Under the pieces are notes generated by a model that searched no databases, had not been told where the DNA came from, and saw only the letters and a list, made by a program, of their open reading frames with translations. Positions 8,194 through 17,139 of a stretch of DNA of 64,000 nucleotides are shown piece by piece. Source of the stretch: Pusillimonas sp. UBA3987 (GTDB taxonomy: Bacteria; Pseudomonadota; Gammaproteobacteria; Burkholderiales; Burkholderiaceae_B); contig DGCD01000020.1 in assembly GCA_002384935.1 (NCBI GenBank), forward strand, positions 182,238-246,237, given 5' to 3'. How positions within the stretch are numbered: position 1 is the first letter of the stretch; every line of letters starts with the position of its first letter. The translations under genes and the position numbers were made by a program.

Positions 8194-8685
8194 CTACCTC
8201 TTTGATTGATCTCGCTGCGCGCGGGCCTGGGCCCGTCTTTCGCGAAAGAAGCTGGATAATAACGCACCGCATGCGTTGGCCATAACCCCGCCCCGCACTT
8301 GGGTGTGATGATTCAATTGGCGGTAAGTGGAAATATCCAGCACACTGCCGCACGCCCCGGTTTTGGGGTCGGCGGCGCCGAACACAACTTGCGCCAGCCG
8401 CGCGTGCATTAAAGCGCCCATGCACATAACGCAAGGTTCAAGCGTGACATACAGGTGCAGTCCCGGTAAACGGTAATTTTCCATGTTCTTTGCCGCCGCA
8501 CGCAAGGCAACGATTTCCGCGTGCGCCGTAGGGTCGTGATCGATGATTGTCCGGTTATGACCGGCACCCAATACTTGTCCCTGGGCGTCTATCACCACGG
8601 CGCCAACCGGAATCTCGCCCAGCGCGATGGCTTGCCTGGCCTGGTCGAGCGCCAGCCCCATTGCCGTTGAGTCGTTAACCCACAT
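8194..8685 (-). CDS. tadA: tRNA-specific adenosine deaminase
   Basis: A 163-residue zinc deaminase that converts A34 of tRNA-Arg(ACG) to inosine. The zinc and proton-shuttle motifs are PTAHAE (His55, Glu57) and PCVMC (Cys85, Cys88), followed by LMHARLAQVVFGAADPKTGACGS, which is characteristic of TadA rather than of other CMP/dCMP deaminases. The ATG at 8685 overlaps the end of the HAD gene by 11 nt, suggesting coupling; a second ATG at 8661 would shorten the first helix. It ends in a basic tail. Downstream ldcA follows within 5 nt. Confidence 0.93.
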   Translation of the reverse strand: MWVNDSTAMGLALDQARQAIALGEIPVGAVVIDAQGQVLGAGHNRTIIDHDPTAHAEIVALRAAAKNMENYRLPGLHLYVTLEPCVMCMGALMHARLAQVVFGAADPKTGACGSVLDISTYRQLNHHTQVRGGVMANACGALLSSFFRERRAQARAQRDQSKR

Positions 8686-9523
8686 ACATGCGTGACTGCA
8701 GCGCAATTCGGCCGGCCAGGCTTTCAACCGCCTCTTCCAGCCATTGGTAAAGCTCGGCATCTTCGTCGTAGCGTGCCTGATTCAAGTTCGATACCCGCCC
8801 TTCCTGAATAAAACCCCAGGCCCGGCTGCGTTTTTCACGATGAGCGCGATCCCATACGCCGAATGCAACACCACCGGCTTGCCGCACAAGGGAAAAACAA
8901 GGCACATCGGTGTAGCCGTCACCGATGAAGATCATTTGCTGAAAAGGCACTCGCAGCTTGTCTGACTCTACTTTGCGGTTGACTTCAAAGGGTTTGTTGC
9001 GAGAAGCCGTGCCAATGATGCCTTTCTGGATATGGAACAAGTAACGGGTCTTGTCGGTAAAGCTGACCACCCGACGAGGGAAATCGATTCCGCCGTCAGG
9101 GCCGTACTTGAACTCCGAAGCCCAAATCTCGGTAAATTCATGTGCAATAGCCGTATGCCGCACAACGTCGCCGATGCCGCTGGAAATCAGATAAAACTCT
9201 AACTGGATCTGCGGATGATCTTTGCGCACATGTTGTCGCAGGCGCTCGAAAAGCGTCTTCACACCCCGATGCAAGGGCAGCCGGCTGCCCCACTCCTGTA
9301 ACCGTTCGCGGGTAATCAGGCCATATTGGCCTGAACGCGAAAGCTCGATCATTTCGTGCAAATAAGCGGGAATCGGATCCCAGTCGTGTTCGTTCAGCAG
9401 CGGCCCTACTTTATCCGACCAGAACTGCCCTGCGTCGACCCCAATATCGTTTAGAAAACCGGTTGTACTGTCCGGGGCGAGGGTGTCGTCGAAATCGAAC
9501 ACAAGTGCTATGACGTCGGACAT
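8675..9523 (-). CDS. HAD-superfamily phosphatase-like protein
   Basis: A 282-residue haloacid-dehalogenase-type hydrolase. Motif I is VFDFDDTLAPD (nucleophile Asp10, acid/base Asp12) and motif IV is IFIGDGYTDVPC. Motif II is probably the serine in EFYLISSGIGD. A helical cap lies between about residues 20 and 100. The substrate cannot be predicted; the family usually acts on phosphorylated metabolites. An AAAGAG precedes the ATG. It is first in the operon with tadA and ldcA; its stop lies within the tadA coding sequence. Confidence 0.82.
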   Translation of the reverse strand: MSDVIALVFDFDDTLAPDSTTGFLNDIGVDAGQFWSDKVGPLLNEHDWDPIPAYLHEMIELSRSGQYGLITRERLQEWGSRLPLHRGVKTLFERLRQHVRKDHPQIQLEFYLISSGIGDVVRHTAIAHEFTEIWASEFKYGPDGGIDFPRRVVSFTDKTRYLFHIQKGIIGTASRNKPFEVNRKVESDKLRVPFQQMIFIGDGYTDVPCFSLVRQAGGVAFGVWDRAHREKRSRAWGFIQEGRVSNLNQARYDEDAELYQWLEEAVESLAGRIALQSRMYVG

Positions 9524-9619
9524 ATTGGCTCTTTAGGAATATCTTGCGTTAAATCAAATGGGCGGCTGAGTGATCTTACTAGAATGAGACAGATAAAGTC
9601 GGCCTTTTAGGAGGAAATC

Positions 9620-10450
9620 ATGTTGGGACGTATTGCTATTGATCTTACCAAAGATGGGAACCACGTACGCAGGCTGGACACGACCTTGCGCCTGGCCAAA
9701 ACGCATGAGGCCGAAGTTGTGGGTGTGTACCCCTGCCCGGCGCCCACAGAATATTTGCGTGGCGGTAACTCCATGCCGCCCGAGGTATCCAACATGGTGC
9801 GAGGCCATCTGCTGGAGCAGCGCGCCGAAATGCAAGAACTTTTCAAAACACGCACGCAGGATGCAGGTGTCAGGGCCACTTGGCGCCAACCGCAAGGTTT
9901 TGCCGAAGAGGTCTTGGCCCTTCATGCCCGCTATTGCGACCTGCTGGTAATGAGCCAAAGCGAAAAACAAACTTCATCGCTACGTGCCAGCCTGGCAGAA
10001 ACCGTTATTACCAATGCCGGACGCCCCATACTGATGGTGCCGTTCATTGGCGAAATCAACCCAATCGGCAAGCGTATTTTGTTCTGCTGGGACAAAGGCC
10101 GACGCGCAGCCAGGGCACTGGCCGATGCCGGCCCGATCCTGCAGCAGGCCAAAGATCTTGTCGTCCTGACTATTGATGAAAATACCGAGCTGGCCGGTAA
10201 GCAAGATCTGCATGACGACGACTTTAATGCTTATTGCGCGGTCCGCGGCTATCCCAAACCTAAATTCATCCGGCAAACCAGCGACCACATCAGTATCGGT
10301 ACCATTATCCTGAACGGTGCAACCGACCAGGGTTGCGACATGATCGTTATGGGGGCCTATAACCGCAGCCGCACGCGCGAATGGATGCTGGGCGGCACCC
10401 CCAAAACCCTGCTTGACTCAATGACCGTTCCTATTTTGTTTTCGCATTGA
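9620..10450 (+). CDS. Universal stress protein with tandem UspA domains
   Basis: A 276-residue protein with two UspA-like Rossmann repeats: residues 1-140 (GRIAIDLTKDGNHVRRLDTT) and 150-276 (RILFCWDKGRRAARALADAG). The C-terminal repeat ends with MIVMGAYNRSRTREWMLGG-type sequence, resembling the G-2x-G-9x-G nucleotide loop, followed by TLLDSMTVPILFSH. Cytoplasmic; a general stress role is known for the family, with the exact function unclear. An excellent SD (AGGAGG) precedes the ATG. It stands alone between divergent HAD and convergent NAD(P)HX-repair genes. Confidence 0.9.
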   Translation: MLGRIAIDLTKDGNHVRRLDTTLRLAKTHEAEVVGVYPCPAPTEYLRGGNSMPPEVSNMVRGHLLEQRAEMQELFKTRTQDAGVRATWRQPQGFAEEVLALHARYCDLLVMSQSEKQTSSLRASLAETVITNAGRPILMVPFIGEINPIGKRILFCWDKGRRAARALADAGPILQQAKDLVVLTIDENTELAGKQDLHDDDFNAYCAVRGYPKPKFIRQTSDHISIGTIILNGATDQGCDMIVMGAYNRSRTREWMLGGTPKTLLDSMTVPILFSH

Positions 10451-10454
10451 AGCG

Positions 10455-11942
10455 TCACTGCGAAGAATGCCGTTGTAATGCCCGAAGTGCTGCAGGAATA
10501 AAGCTAATCAAGTCATCGGCGACCAGGCCGGGCCCATGTTGACGGGCGGCCTCGCCATGCAACCAGCATGCCGCACATGCGGCATTGAACGGCGTCATAC
10601 CCTGAGCCATTAAACCGGCAATCATGCCGGCCAGAACATCCCCGGTGCCGCCGGTGGCCAGATCAGGCGGTGCATTGGTGTTCACAATTGCCGATCCGTC
10701 CGGATGCGCAACCACGGTATCAGGCCCTTTGAGCAAGACAACGGCGCCTGAGATCCGGGCCGCAGCGCGCGCACGTTCAAGCTTGCTGCCGTTTAAATGG
10801 AAGATCCGGGCAAATTCGCCTTCGTGTGGCGTCAGTACACATTGGCCTGATAATGCCGCAAACAGGCGCTCGGGCTGGGCACCAAAGCTGCTGATCGCAT
10901 CGGCGTCCAGCACGCATGCACGTTGTTTGGCCAGCACTTGCAGTGTTTGGTTCTGCGTCGTATCACTCACGCCGAGCCCCGGGCCGACAACAAGCACGTT
11001 CTTACGCAAATCGGCTAACAGTGATTGAAATGAATCGCCGTCACGAAAACTTTGCACCATAACGCTTTCCAGTGCTGTGGCGTATACGGGCCACACCGAT
11101 TCGGGTGCGGCCAGCGTCACCAGACCCGCACCGGTTCGCGCAGCCGCCCGAGCCGTCAAACGGGCAGCACCGGTCATGATGGCCCCGCCAACCACCAGTG
11201 CATGCCCCCGATCGTACTTGTGCCCCGACAATTTCGGCCAGGGGAAAGTGGCAGACCATACCGTTGGGCTGTTTTCAGCCGCGCGATCAGCGAGCCCGGG
11301 CAGTACGGAGTCAGGAATACCAATTTGCGCCACCGCCGTTTCGCCGCACAAGGCGCGCCCAGGAAAGAGGACGTGACCCGGCTTTTTGCGAAAAAAAGTG
11401 ACGGTTAACCAGGCTTGAGGCGCAATGCCGGACACCGTCCCGTCTGCCCCATTGACACCACTGGGGAGATCAACGGCGCAGACCGGTATGTTCGACTCGC
11501 TCAACGCCTGCAAAAAAATTTTGGCCTCGCCGGCTGGGGGACGAGCCAATCCGGCACCGAACAGGGCGTCAACCACGAGTCCGTCGCGAACAGCTTCAAG
11601 TAACGCTGGAGATAACGGCTTAATCGGCTGGCGCCATAACGCCGCGTGATAAGCCGCATCTGTGCTAGATCGGGGTGCCTGGCCTGCAAGCGACGCCACA
11701 GTCACCGGCCATCCGTCCTCGGCCAGGTAGCGCGCCGCCACATAGCCGTCGCCGCCATTATTGCCCGGCCCGCATACAACCAAAACCGGGCGGGGCGTCC
11801 AGTGTCGGGTGATTTCCCGTGCCACCGCGCGACCCGCATTATCCATCAGCTCGATGCCAGGCACCCCGCCTGTAATCGCCGCCTGATCGGCCTGGCCCAT
11901 TTCACGAGGCGTCAGAAGCGCCGTTGAAAGCATGTTGATCAT
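10455..11942 (-). CDS. nnr: Bifunctional NAD(P)H-hydrate repair enzyme (epimerase and dehydratase)
   Basis: About 495 residues. The N-terminal YjeF_N domain (epimerase, NnrE) contains VVCGPGNNGGDGYVAARYLA and VDLPSGVNG. The C-terminal ribokinase-like domain (ADP/ATP-dependent dehydratase, NnrD) has KYDRGHALVVGG, VVGPGLG, LTPHEGEFARIF and ATGGTGDVLAGMIAGLMAQG. Together they repair damaged NAD(P)H hydrates. The start is uncertain: a TTG at 11966 opens the frame, while ATGs at 11942 and 11933 are more plausible. The start is only 38 bp from the divergent ABC gene. Confidence 0.93.
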   Translation of the reverse strand: MINMLSTALLTPREMGQADQAAITGGVPGIELMDNAGRAVAREITRHWTPRPVLVVCGPGNNGGDGYVAARYLAEDGWPVTVASLAGQAPRSSTDAAYHAALWRQPIKPLSPALLEAVRDGLVVDALFGAGLARPPAGEAKIFLQALSESNIPVCAVDLPSGVNGADGTVSGIAPQAWLTVTFFRKKPGHVLFPGRALCGETAVAQIGIPDSVLPGLADRAAENSPTVWSATFPWPKLSGHKYDRGHALVVGGAIMTGAARLTARAAARTGAGLVTLAAPESVWPVYATALESVMVQSFRDGDSFQSLLADLRKNVLVVGPGLGVSDTTQNQTLQVLAKQRACVLDADAISSFGAQPERLFAALSGQCVLTPHEGEFARIFHLNGSKLERARAAARISGAVVLLKGPDTVVAHPDGSAIVNTNAPPDLATGGTGDVLAGMIAGLMAQGMTPFNAACAACWLHGEAARQHGPGLVADDLISFIPAALRALQRHSSQ

Positions 11943-11980
11943 GGTAGAGTTAAGCTCGCTGAACAAGACTTTATGATGCC

Positions 11981-12907
11981 ATGAGTTCCGTTATATCGAT
12001 ACGCAATGTCTCGAAAACCTATGCGTCCGGTCACCGGGCGTTGAGCAATATCAACCTTGATATCCGGCGCGGCGAGATTTTCGCGCTGTTGGGGCCGAAC
12101 GGCGCGGGCAAAACCACGCTAATCAGTATGATTTGCGGCCTGGTCAATTTGGACGAAGGCGAGGTTGTGGTGGGTGGCCACGATATAAAGAAAGCGTTTC
12201 GGGCAGCCCGCAGCCAAATCGGACTGGTGCCGCAGGAGCTCACTGCGGAAGCATTTGAAAAAGTCTGGAACACTGTCAGTTACAGCCGCGGGCTTTTTGG
12301 CAAAAAAGCCAATCCGGCTCATATTGAAAAAACACTGAAAGCTCTGTCTTTGTGGGAAAAGCGCGATAGCCGTTTGCTGACCTTGTCTGGCGGCATGAAG
12401 CGGCGTGTTCTTATTGCCAAGGCGCTGTCTCACGAACCCCCTATTCTGTTTCTGGATGAGCCCACCGCGGGTGTCGATGTCACGTTGCGTAAAGGCATGT
12501 GGGATATCGTGCGTGCTTTGCGCGATACCGGCGTGACCATTATCCTGACAACGCATTACATTGAAGAGGCCGAGGAAATGGCCGACCGGATCGGCGTTAT
12601 CCGTCAGGGAGAACTGATTCTCGTCGAGGAGAAGGCCCGGTTAATGCGTTCGCTGGGCAAGAAGGAACTGACCCTGCAACTGAGTCAACCATTGCAAGAG
12701 ATGCCCCCACTGCTGGCCGAAACAGGCTTGAAGCTTTCGCAGGATGGCAAGCGTTTAATGTACGCTTACCGTACCCAGGAAAGTGATCAACATATTGCCC
12801 ACCTGCTTCACCAGGTTCATCAGGCGGGAATCGTTTATACCGATCTTCACACCCGGCAAAGCTCGCTTGAGGATATCTTCGTTGACCTGGTAGAGGAGCC
12901 GCAATGA
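11981..12907 (+). CDS. yadG: ABC exporter ATP-binding protein (YadG-like)
   Basis: A 308-residue ABC ATPase. It shows Walker A GPNGAGKTT, signature LSGGMKRRV, Walker B ILFLDEPTAGVD and the H-loop TTHYIEEAEEMADRI. A C-terminal extension of about 90 residues follows the nucleotide-binding domain, as in DRR/YadG-type exporters. It pairs with the permease that starts inside its stop codon (ATGA overlap). The substrate is unknown; this ABC-2 type family exports drugs, polysaccharide or lipid. The symbol is by resemblance only. Confidence 0.88.
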   Translation: MSSVISIRNVSKTYASGHRALSNINLDIRRGEIFALLGPNGAGKTTLISMICGLVNLDEGEVVVGGHDIKKAFRAARSQIGLVPQELTAEAFEKVWNTVSYSRGLFGKKANPAHIEKTLKALSLWEKRDSRLLTLSGGMKRRVLIAKALSHEPPILFLDEPTAGVDVTLRKGMWDIVRALRDTGVTIILTTHYIEEAEEMADRIGVIRQGELILVEEKARLMRSLGKKELTLQLSQPLQEMPPLLAETGLKLSQDGKRLMYAYRTQESDQHIAHLLHQVHQAGIVYTDLHTRQSSLEDIFVDLVEEPQ

Positions 12908-13665
12908 ACTGGTTGGCGATACGCGCAATTTACCTTTTTGAAATGAACCGTATCCGGCGCAACTTATCGCAAAGCGTGCTGGCACCCATTATTTCAACCG
13001 TCTTGTATTTCGTGGTGTTCGGTGCGGCCATCGGCAATCGCATAGAAGAGATGGACGGAATCAGCTATGGTGCGTTTATCGTGCCCGGCCTGGTCATGCT
13101 GACGGTATTGACGCAAAGCATCTCGAATGCCTCATTTGCCATTTATTTTCCGCGCTTTACCGGCACCATATACGAACTGTTGTCCGCGCCGGTTTCCTAC
13201 GCTGAGATTTTGCTGGGTTATGTCGGGGCGTCGGCTACCAAATCGCTAGTGTTGGCCACCATTATCATGATAACGGCCTCCTTCTTCGTGCCCATGAATA
13301 TCCAGCACCCCGTTTGGATGGTCGTGTTTTTAGTGCTGACAGCCCTTACGTTCAGTCTGTTCGGTTTCATCATCGGCGTATGGGCCGACAGTTTCGAAAG
13401 CCTGCAGATTGTGCCGCTGCTCATTGTGACGCCCCTGGCCTTTCTGGGCGGCAGCTTTTATTCCATCCATATGTTGCCGCCCTTCTGGCAAGCCGTTTCG
13501 TTTTTCAACCCGGTTGTTTATTTGGTGAGCGGCTTTCGCTGGAGCTTCTACGGAGCAGCCGACGTCTCACCCGGGGTCAGCCTGGGCATGACATTCGTGA
13601 TGTTGTGTGTCTGCCTGGGCGTTGTGGCCTGGATTTTCAAAACCGGCTATCGATTACGCAATTAA
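12904..13665 (+). CDS. yadH: ABC-2 type permease (YadH-like)
   Basis: A 253-residue inner-membrane permease with six predicted hydrophobic segments, for example VLAPIISTVLYFVVFGAAIG and LLIVTPLAFLGGSFYSIHML. The stretch YGAFIVPGLVMLTVLTQSIS and the late FFNPVVYLVSGFRW are typical of the ABC-2 (NodJ/DrrB/YadH) family. Translational coupling to the ATPase gene through an ATGA overlap indicates that they make one transporter. The gene ends 17 bp from the convergent yajQ with no visible terminator. Confidence 0.87.
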   Translation: MNWLAIRAIYLFEMNRIRRNLSQSVLAPIISTVLYFVVFGAAIGNRIEEMDGISYGAFIVPGLVMLTVLTQSISNASFAIYFPRFTGTIYELLSAPVSYAEILLGYVGASATKSLVLATIIMITASFFVPMNIQHPVWMVVFLVLTALTFSLFGFIIGVWADSFESLQIVPLLIVTPLAFLGGSFYSIHMLPPFWQAVSFFNPVVYLVSGFRWSFYGAADVSPGVSLGMTFVMLCVCLGVVAWIFKTGYRLRN

Positions 13666-13682
13666 GCAACCAAAACCATCCA

Positions 13683-14165
13683 CTAATCGCGAAAGTTGTT
13701 GAATTGCAAAGGCAGGTCGACGTCTTGTTTGCGTAATAGCGCCATTACAGCTTGCAAATCGTCGCGCTTCTTGCCGGTGACCCGAAGTTTTTCCCCATTG
13801 ATCTGGCTTTCCACTTTGATTTTACTGCTCTTGATTGCCGAGATCAGCTTTTTGGAGATGGCTTGTTCAATGCCCTGACGCACGGTAATTTTTTGCCGCG
13901 CGCCTGCGACATTCTCGGCGATGTCACCCAACTCGATACAGCGTATATCGATGTCGCGAGCGGACATGCGGCCACGCAGGATGTCGAGCATCTGTTTTAG
14001 CTGGAATGCACTTGGAGCGGCCATGGTGACGACATACTCTTCCTGCTCGAATGTTGCATTGGTCCCTTTGAAGTCAAAGCGTGTGACCAACTCACGATTC
14101 GCCTGATCAACCGCATTCGACAATTCGTGTTTATCAACTTCGGAAACAACGTCAAAAGATGGCAT
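13683..14165 (-). CDS. yajQ: YajQ family nucleotide-binding protein
   Basis: A 160-residue cytoplasmic DUF520 protein with two ferredoxin-like domains. It begins MPSFDVVSEVDKHELSNAVD and has RFDFKGTNATFE, IKSSKIKVESQINGEKLRVTGKKRDDLQAV and the C-terminal LPLQFNNFRD, all signature stretches. Xanthomonas and Pseudomonas members bind cyclic di-GMP and act as transcriptional co-regulators; E. coli YajQ binds nucleotides. The ATG at 14165 matches the family start, and GGGAAAGAG lies upstream. An in-frame extension to 14201 is unlikely. Confidence 0.94.
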   Translation of the reverse strand: MPSFDVVSEVDKHELSNAVDQANRELVTRFDFKGTNATFEQEEYVVTMAAPSAFQLKQMLDILRGRMSARDIDIRCIELGDIAENVAGARQKITVRQGIEQAISKKLISAIKSSKIKVESQINGEKLRVTGKKRDDLQAVMALLRKQDVDLPLQFNNFRD

Positions 14166-14206
14166 AGTGCTCTTTCCCTTACTCTTATGGCCAAAAATCA
14201 AATCAA

Positions 14207-14938
14207 TTAAAACGTGAACAACCCTAATACGGCAAGTACCAGCGGTACCATCAATGCCGTTGCAACCCCATTGAGGCTTAAGCCCAAAGCCGAGAATGCC
14301 CCCGTGGTTTCATCTACCTGAAATGCGCGCCCGGTACCGATTGCATGGGCACTTAATCCCATGGCAAAACCGTGCGCCACGGGGTCGGTAATTTTCATGA
14401 AGCGCAGCAAACCGCCCGTAAGAATAGCGCCGGAAATACCGGTAATGGCACACGCCACTGTCGTTAACGAGGCAATGCCTCCCGTTAACTCAGCCACTTC
14501 CATTGCAATCGGCATGGTGGCCGACTTGGGTGCCAATGACAATAACGTTTCGGTGGTGGCACCAAACAACCAGGCAATACCCAGTGCGGAAATAATCGCA
14601 GCCAGGCATCCCGCCAACAATGCAACGCTGATGGGCTTCCACATTGTTCGCAAACGGGGTAGTTGTGTATACAAAGGTACGGCCAGGGCCACGGTTGCCG
14701 GACCAATCAGGAAATAGAGAAAACGGGTGGCTTGCTCATACTCGGAATACGGCGTGCCCGTTGCCAGAAGGATGCCGACCAGAACAATAACTGCAGTCAA
14801 CACGGGTAGCAGCAGCAGATGATTGTTGAACCGTGCGTAAATGCGAAACGCCGCCAGGTAAATGACCAACGTGACGGTTATCCAAACGACCGGTGAGCCA
14901 ATCAGTTCGGGCCAAGGCGCAAGAAGCCAATGCTGCAT
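14207..14938 (-). CDS. lrgB: LrgB/CidB family membrane protein
   Basis: A 243-residue polytopic inner-membrane protein. The hallmark is SLAPKSATMPIAMEVAELTGG, followed by ACAITGISGAILTGGLLR and AHAIGTGRAFQVDETTGAFS. LrgAB-type pairs modulate murein hydrolase activity, cell lysis or small-molecule (pyruvate, glycolate) transport. The ATG at 14938 has AAGGGG 5 nt upstream and lies 2 nt after the lrgA stop; an upstream GTG at 14944 overlaps that SD and is rejected as start. Confidence 0.93.
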   Translation of the reverse strand: MQHWLLAPWPELIGSPVVWITVTLVIYLAAFRIYARFNNHLLLLPVLTAVIVLVGILLATGTPYSEYEQATRFLYFLIGPATVALAVPLYTQLPRLRTMWKPISVALLAGCLAAIISALGIAWLFGATTETLLSLAPKSATMPIAMEVAELTGGIASLTTVACAITGISGAILTGGLLRFMKITDPVAHGFAMGLSAHAIGTGRAFQVDETTGAFSALGLSLNGVATALMVPLVLAVLGLFTF

Positions 14939-14940
14939 GA

Positions 14941-15294
14941 TCACCCCTTTTGAGTTCGCTTAAGTACCCAGCAGAAAGTCGCTGCTGTTACCGCAACCGT
15001 AATAGCGGTCCCCAGTGTGCAGGCCAGCACAAAAGGCAACCATTCTTGCTGCAACCGTTCAAAATGCAGCGTCACGCCGGCAACGGCTGGAATAAAAAGA
15101 AACATTAAATGCGGCAGCACATGGTCGGCAGTTTGGCGCAAGCCTGCTGGTAAACGCCCCATCAGCAGCAGCGTCACGAACAACAAAAGCAGGCCAACCA
15201 ACGCACCTGGCACGGGCAGGCCCACAACACGTACAATCCATTCCCCGGCCAACTGCATGACGAGTAGCGCGGCGACGGCATAAAGCACTGGCAT
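14941..15294 (-). CDS. lrgA: LrgA/CidA holin-like protein
   Basis: A 117-residue small membrane protein with four hydrophobic segments. GLPVPGALVGLLLLFVTLLL is the conserved core of the LrgA/CidA family, followed by LRQTADHVLPHLMFLFIPAVAG. It forms a holin-like oligomer and works with LrgB, which follows 2 nt downstream. No LysR or LytSR regulator gene lies next to the pair. A weak AGGTGA precedes the ATG. The upstream region (15295-15363) is shared with the divergent MFS gene. Confidence 0.92.
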   Translation of the reverse strand: MPVLYAVAALLVMQLAGEWIVRVVGLPVPGALVGLLLLFVTLLLMGRLPAGLRQTADHVLPHLMFLFIPAVAGVTLHFERLQQEWLPFVLACTLGTAITVAVTAATFCWVLKRTQKG

Positions 15295-15363
15295 AACTCA
15301 CCTGTTCCACTTAAGTCTGCTGTCAGGGTCCCGGCGGTACAATTTCAGGCTTCATTCACCCAA

Positions 15364-16590
15364 ATGCCAGGCAGATCAGCAGTGCCCTCCGACGACACCT
15401 CATTCAGCTTAAAGAAAATTTCGGTTGCCGCCTTCGGCCCTTCGTTGTTGTTTGGTATTGGCGAAGGTGCCATCTACCCCGTTATCGCACTCAGCGCCCG
15501 CGAACTGGGCGCATCGGTTGCGCTTTCGGGCATTATTGTTGCACTGATCGGTATCGGTTCGCTACTGAATAATATACCGGCCGCTATCCTCACGGCGCGT
15601 TTCGGTGAGCGACGAGCCATGGTCGGGGCCGCTATCGTGGCGATCATCGCCCTGGTTATTTGCTTGCTGGCGCCCAATCCTTTCACGCTGGGCGTTGGTA
15701 TTTTATTGGTTGGCATGACACGCGCCGTTTTTCTTCTGGCCCGGCAAACTTATTTAACTGAAGCAGTACCCATTGATATGCGGGCCAGGGCATTATCCAC
15801 GCTGGGCGGGGTGACGCGAATTGGCATGTTTATTGGGCCTTTCGCCGGCGCTGGTTTAATGCATTTCATGGACCTGCCGGGCGCTTATGTTGTCGCCATT
15901 GTCACCTTTATCTTCATGGCGATGCTGGCCTTCGCGATTCCCGATCTGCCGCAGCAGACGCCCCATGAGAACGCAAGTGTCGCGCCATCGGCGTCGGGCT
16001 TGCGACAAATTGCACGCGCGCATTTCAAAACGTACCTGACATTGGGCATGGGTTGCTTATTGGTGGCCGCTGTTCGCTCAAGTCGCCAGGTCATCATTCC
16101 TTTGTGGGCTGCTCATATCGGCATCGACGCCGCCACTACCTCGATGGTATACGGCCTGATGGGCGCAATTGATATGCTGCTGTTCTATCCAGCGGGCAAG
16201 GTCATGGACCACAAAGGGCGGGCCGCCGTGGCCATTCCCTCCATGATCATCATGGCCCTGTGTCTGGCAGCCATGCCTCTTACGACCAGCCTGTGGACGT
16301 TTGTCATGGTTACCATGATCCTGGGTTTGGGCAACGGTATTTCTTCGGGCCTGGTCATGACGGTTGGCGCCGACGCCTCGCCGCGCCAGGGGCGTACGCA
16401 GTTTCTGGGTATATGGCGCTTTATGGCTGACATTGGCAACAGCGGCGGCCCGCTATTGCTATCGGCCTTTACTGCTGCCGCTTCGTTGGCCGCAGGCATG
16501 GTGGCCATTGGCGCGTTGGCCCTGATATCGGCCGGTATCTTCTGGCGGTGGTTACCGGCCCGATTGTCAAAACCGGCTTCCCGGACTTAA
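15364..16590 (+). CDS. MFS transporter
   Basis: A 408-residue protein with about 12 hydrophobic segments of the major facilitator superfamily. After helix 2, RFGERRAMVGA is the loop 2-3 motif A (compare G-x3-D/E-R-x-G-R-R). VGMTRAVFLLARQTYLTEAV sits around helix 4, and YPAGKVMDHKGRAAVAIPSM repeats motif A in the second half. A drug or metabolite efflux role is likely, but the substrate is unknown. The start ATG has no clear SD. The gene is divergent from lrgA and is followed after 29 bp by a cupin gene on the same strand. Confidence 0.85.
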   Translation: MPGRSAVPSDDTSFSLKKISVAAFGPSLLFGIGEGAIYPVIALSARELGASVALSGIIVALIGIGSLLNNIPAAILTARFGERRAMVGAAIVAIIALVICLLAPNPFTLGVGILLVGMTRAVFLLARQTYLTEAVPIDMRARALSTLGGVTRIGMFIGPFAGAGLMHFMDLPGAYVVAIVTFIFMAMLAFAIPDLPQQTPHENASVAPSASGLRQIARAHFKTYLTLGMGCLLVAAVRSSRQVIIPLWAAHIGIDAATTSMVYGLMGAIDMLLFYPAGKVMDHKGRAAVAIPSMIIMALCLAAMPLTTSLWTFVMVTMILGLGNGISSGLVMTVGADASPRQGRTQFLGIWRFMADIGNSGGPLLLSAFTAAASLAAGMVAIGALALISAGIFWRWLPARLSKPASRT

Positions 16591-16619
16591 GATAGGGGTA
16601 CTGTACAAGGGGAAGCAAA

Positions 16620-17045
16620 ATGGCACTACACCACGCCCAGCCTGGGGAAGTTGTTAGTTTGACACCGTTGGGCAAGCATCTGCCCGAGGCACGCTCAGTT
16701 GCCATTACCAAAAAGCCGGGGTTTGAAACGCTTCGGCTCATCATGCCGGCGAACGCCACGATTCCCCGGCACGCGGTACCAGGGAATGTCATGCTTCATT
16801 GCCTGGAAGGCAGTATTGAACTCTCACTTTCATCATCCAGCGTCATACTGAATGTCAACGACTGGGTTTACCTTGAACACAGCGAACCACACAGCCTGAA
16901 AGCGTTGCAAAACAGCGCACTGCTGCTGACCATTTTGTTTAACCCCGGCCCGAAGCTCAAGCCCAGTCAGCCCGCTATTGAGTCCCTGGAACGCTGGGAA
17001 GATGAGGGTGGGTCGTCCAGCGCCTATCAGCTTGGCTCATCATAA
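16620..17045 (+). CDS. Cupin-domain protein
   Basis: A 141-residue protein whose central part (residues 45-105) reads as a small cupin barrel: NATIPRHAVPGNVMLHCLEG, then VILNVNDWVYLEHSEPHSL. The first cupin motif normally has H-x-H; here only RHAVPG is present, so one metal ligand is missing or replaced, while EHSEPHSL keeps a histidine of motif 2. A regulatory or detoxifying role is possible; the function is unknown. AAGGGGAAG lies just upstream. It may be cotranscribed with the MFS gene. Confidence 0.75.
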   Translation: MALHHAQPGEVVSLTPLGKHLPEARSVAITKKPGFETLRLIMPANATIPRHAVPGNVMLHCLEGSIELSLSSSSVILNVNDWVYLEHSEPHSLKALQNSALLLTILFNPGPKLKPSQPAIESLERWEDEGGSSSAYQLGSS

Positions 17046-17139
17046 ATAAAACAAACTTGTGTAGGTCATACATCACTTCTTCTGTTACTGTGGCTTGTTA
17101 AACTTATTTACAAAGGTCGCAGATCGTGCGCAGCACAAC

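Noticed and set aside
8686..8760. A longer TadA starting at 8760
   Set aside because: It would overlap the HAD gene by 86 bp and adds a Trp/Arg-rich segment that is only the HAD reading in another frame.
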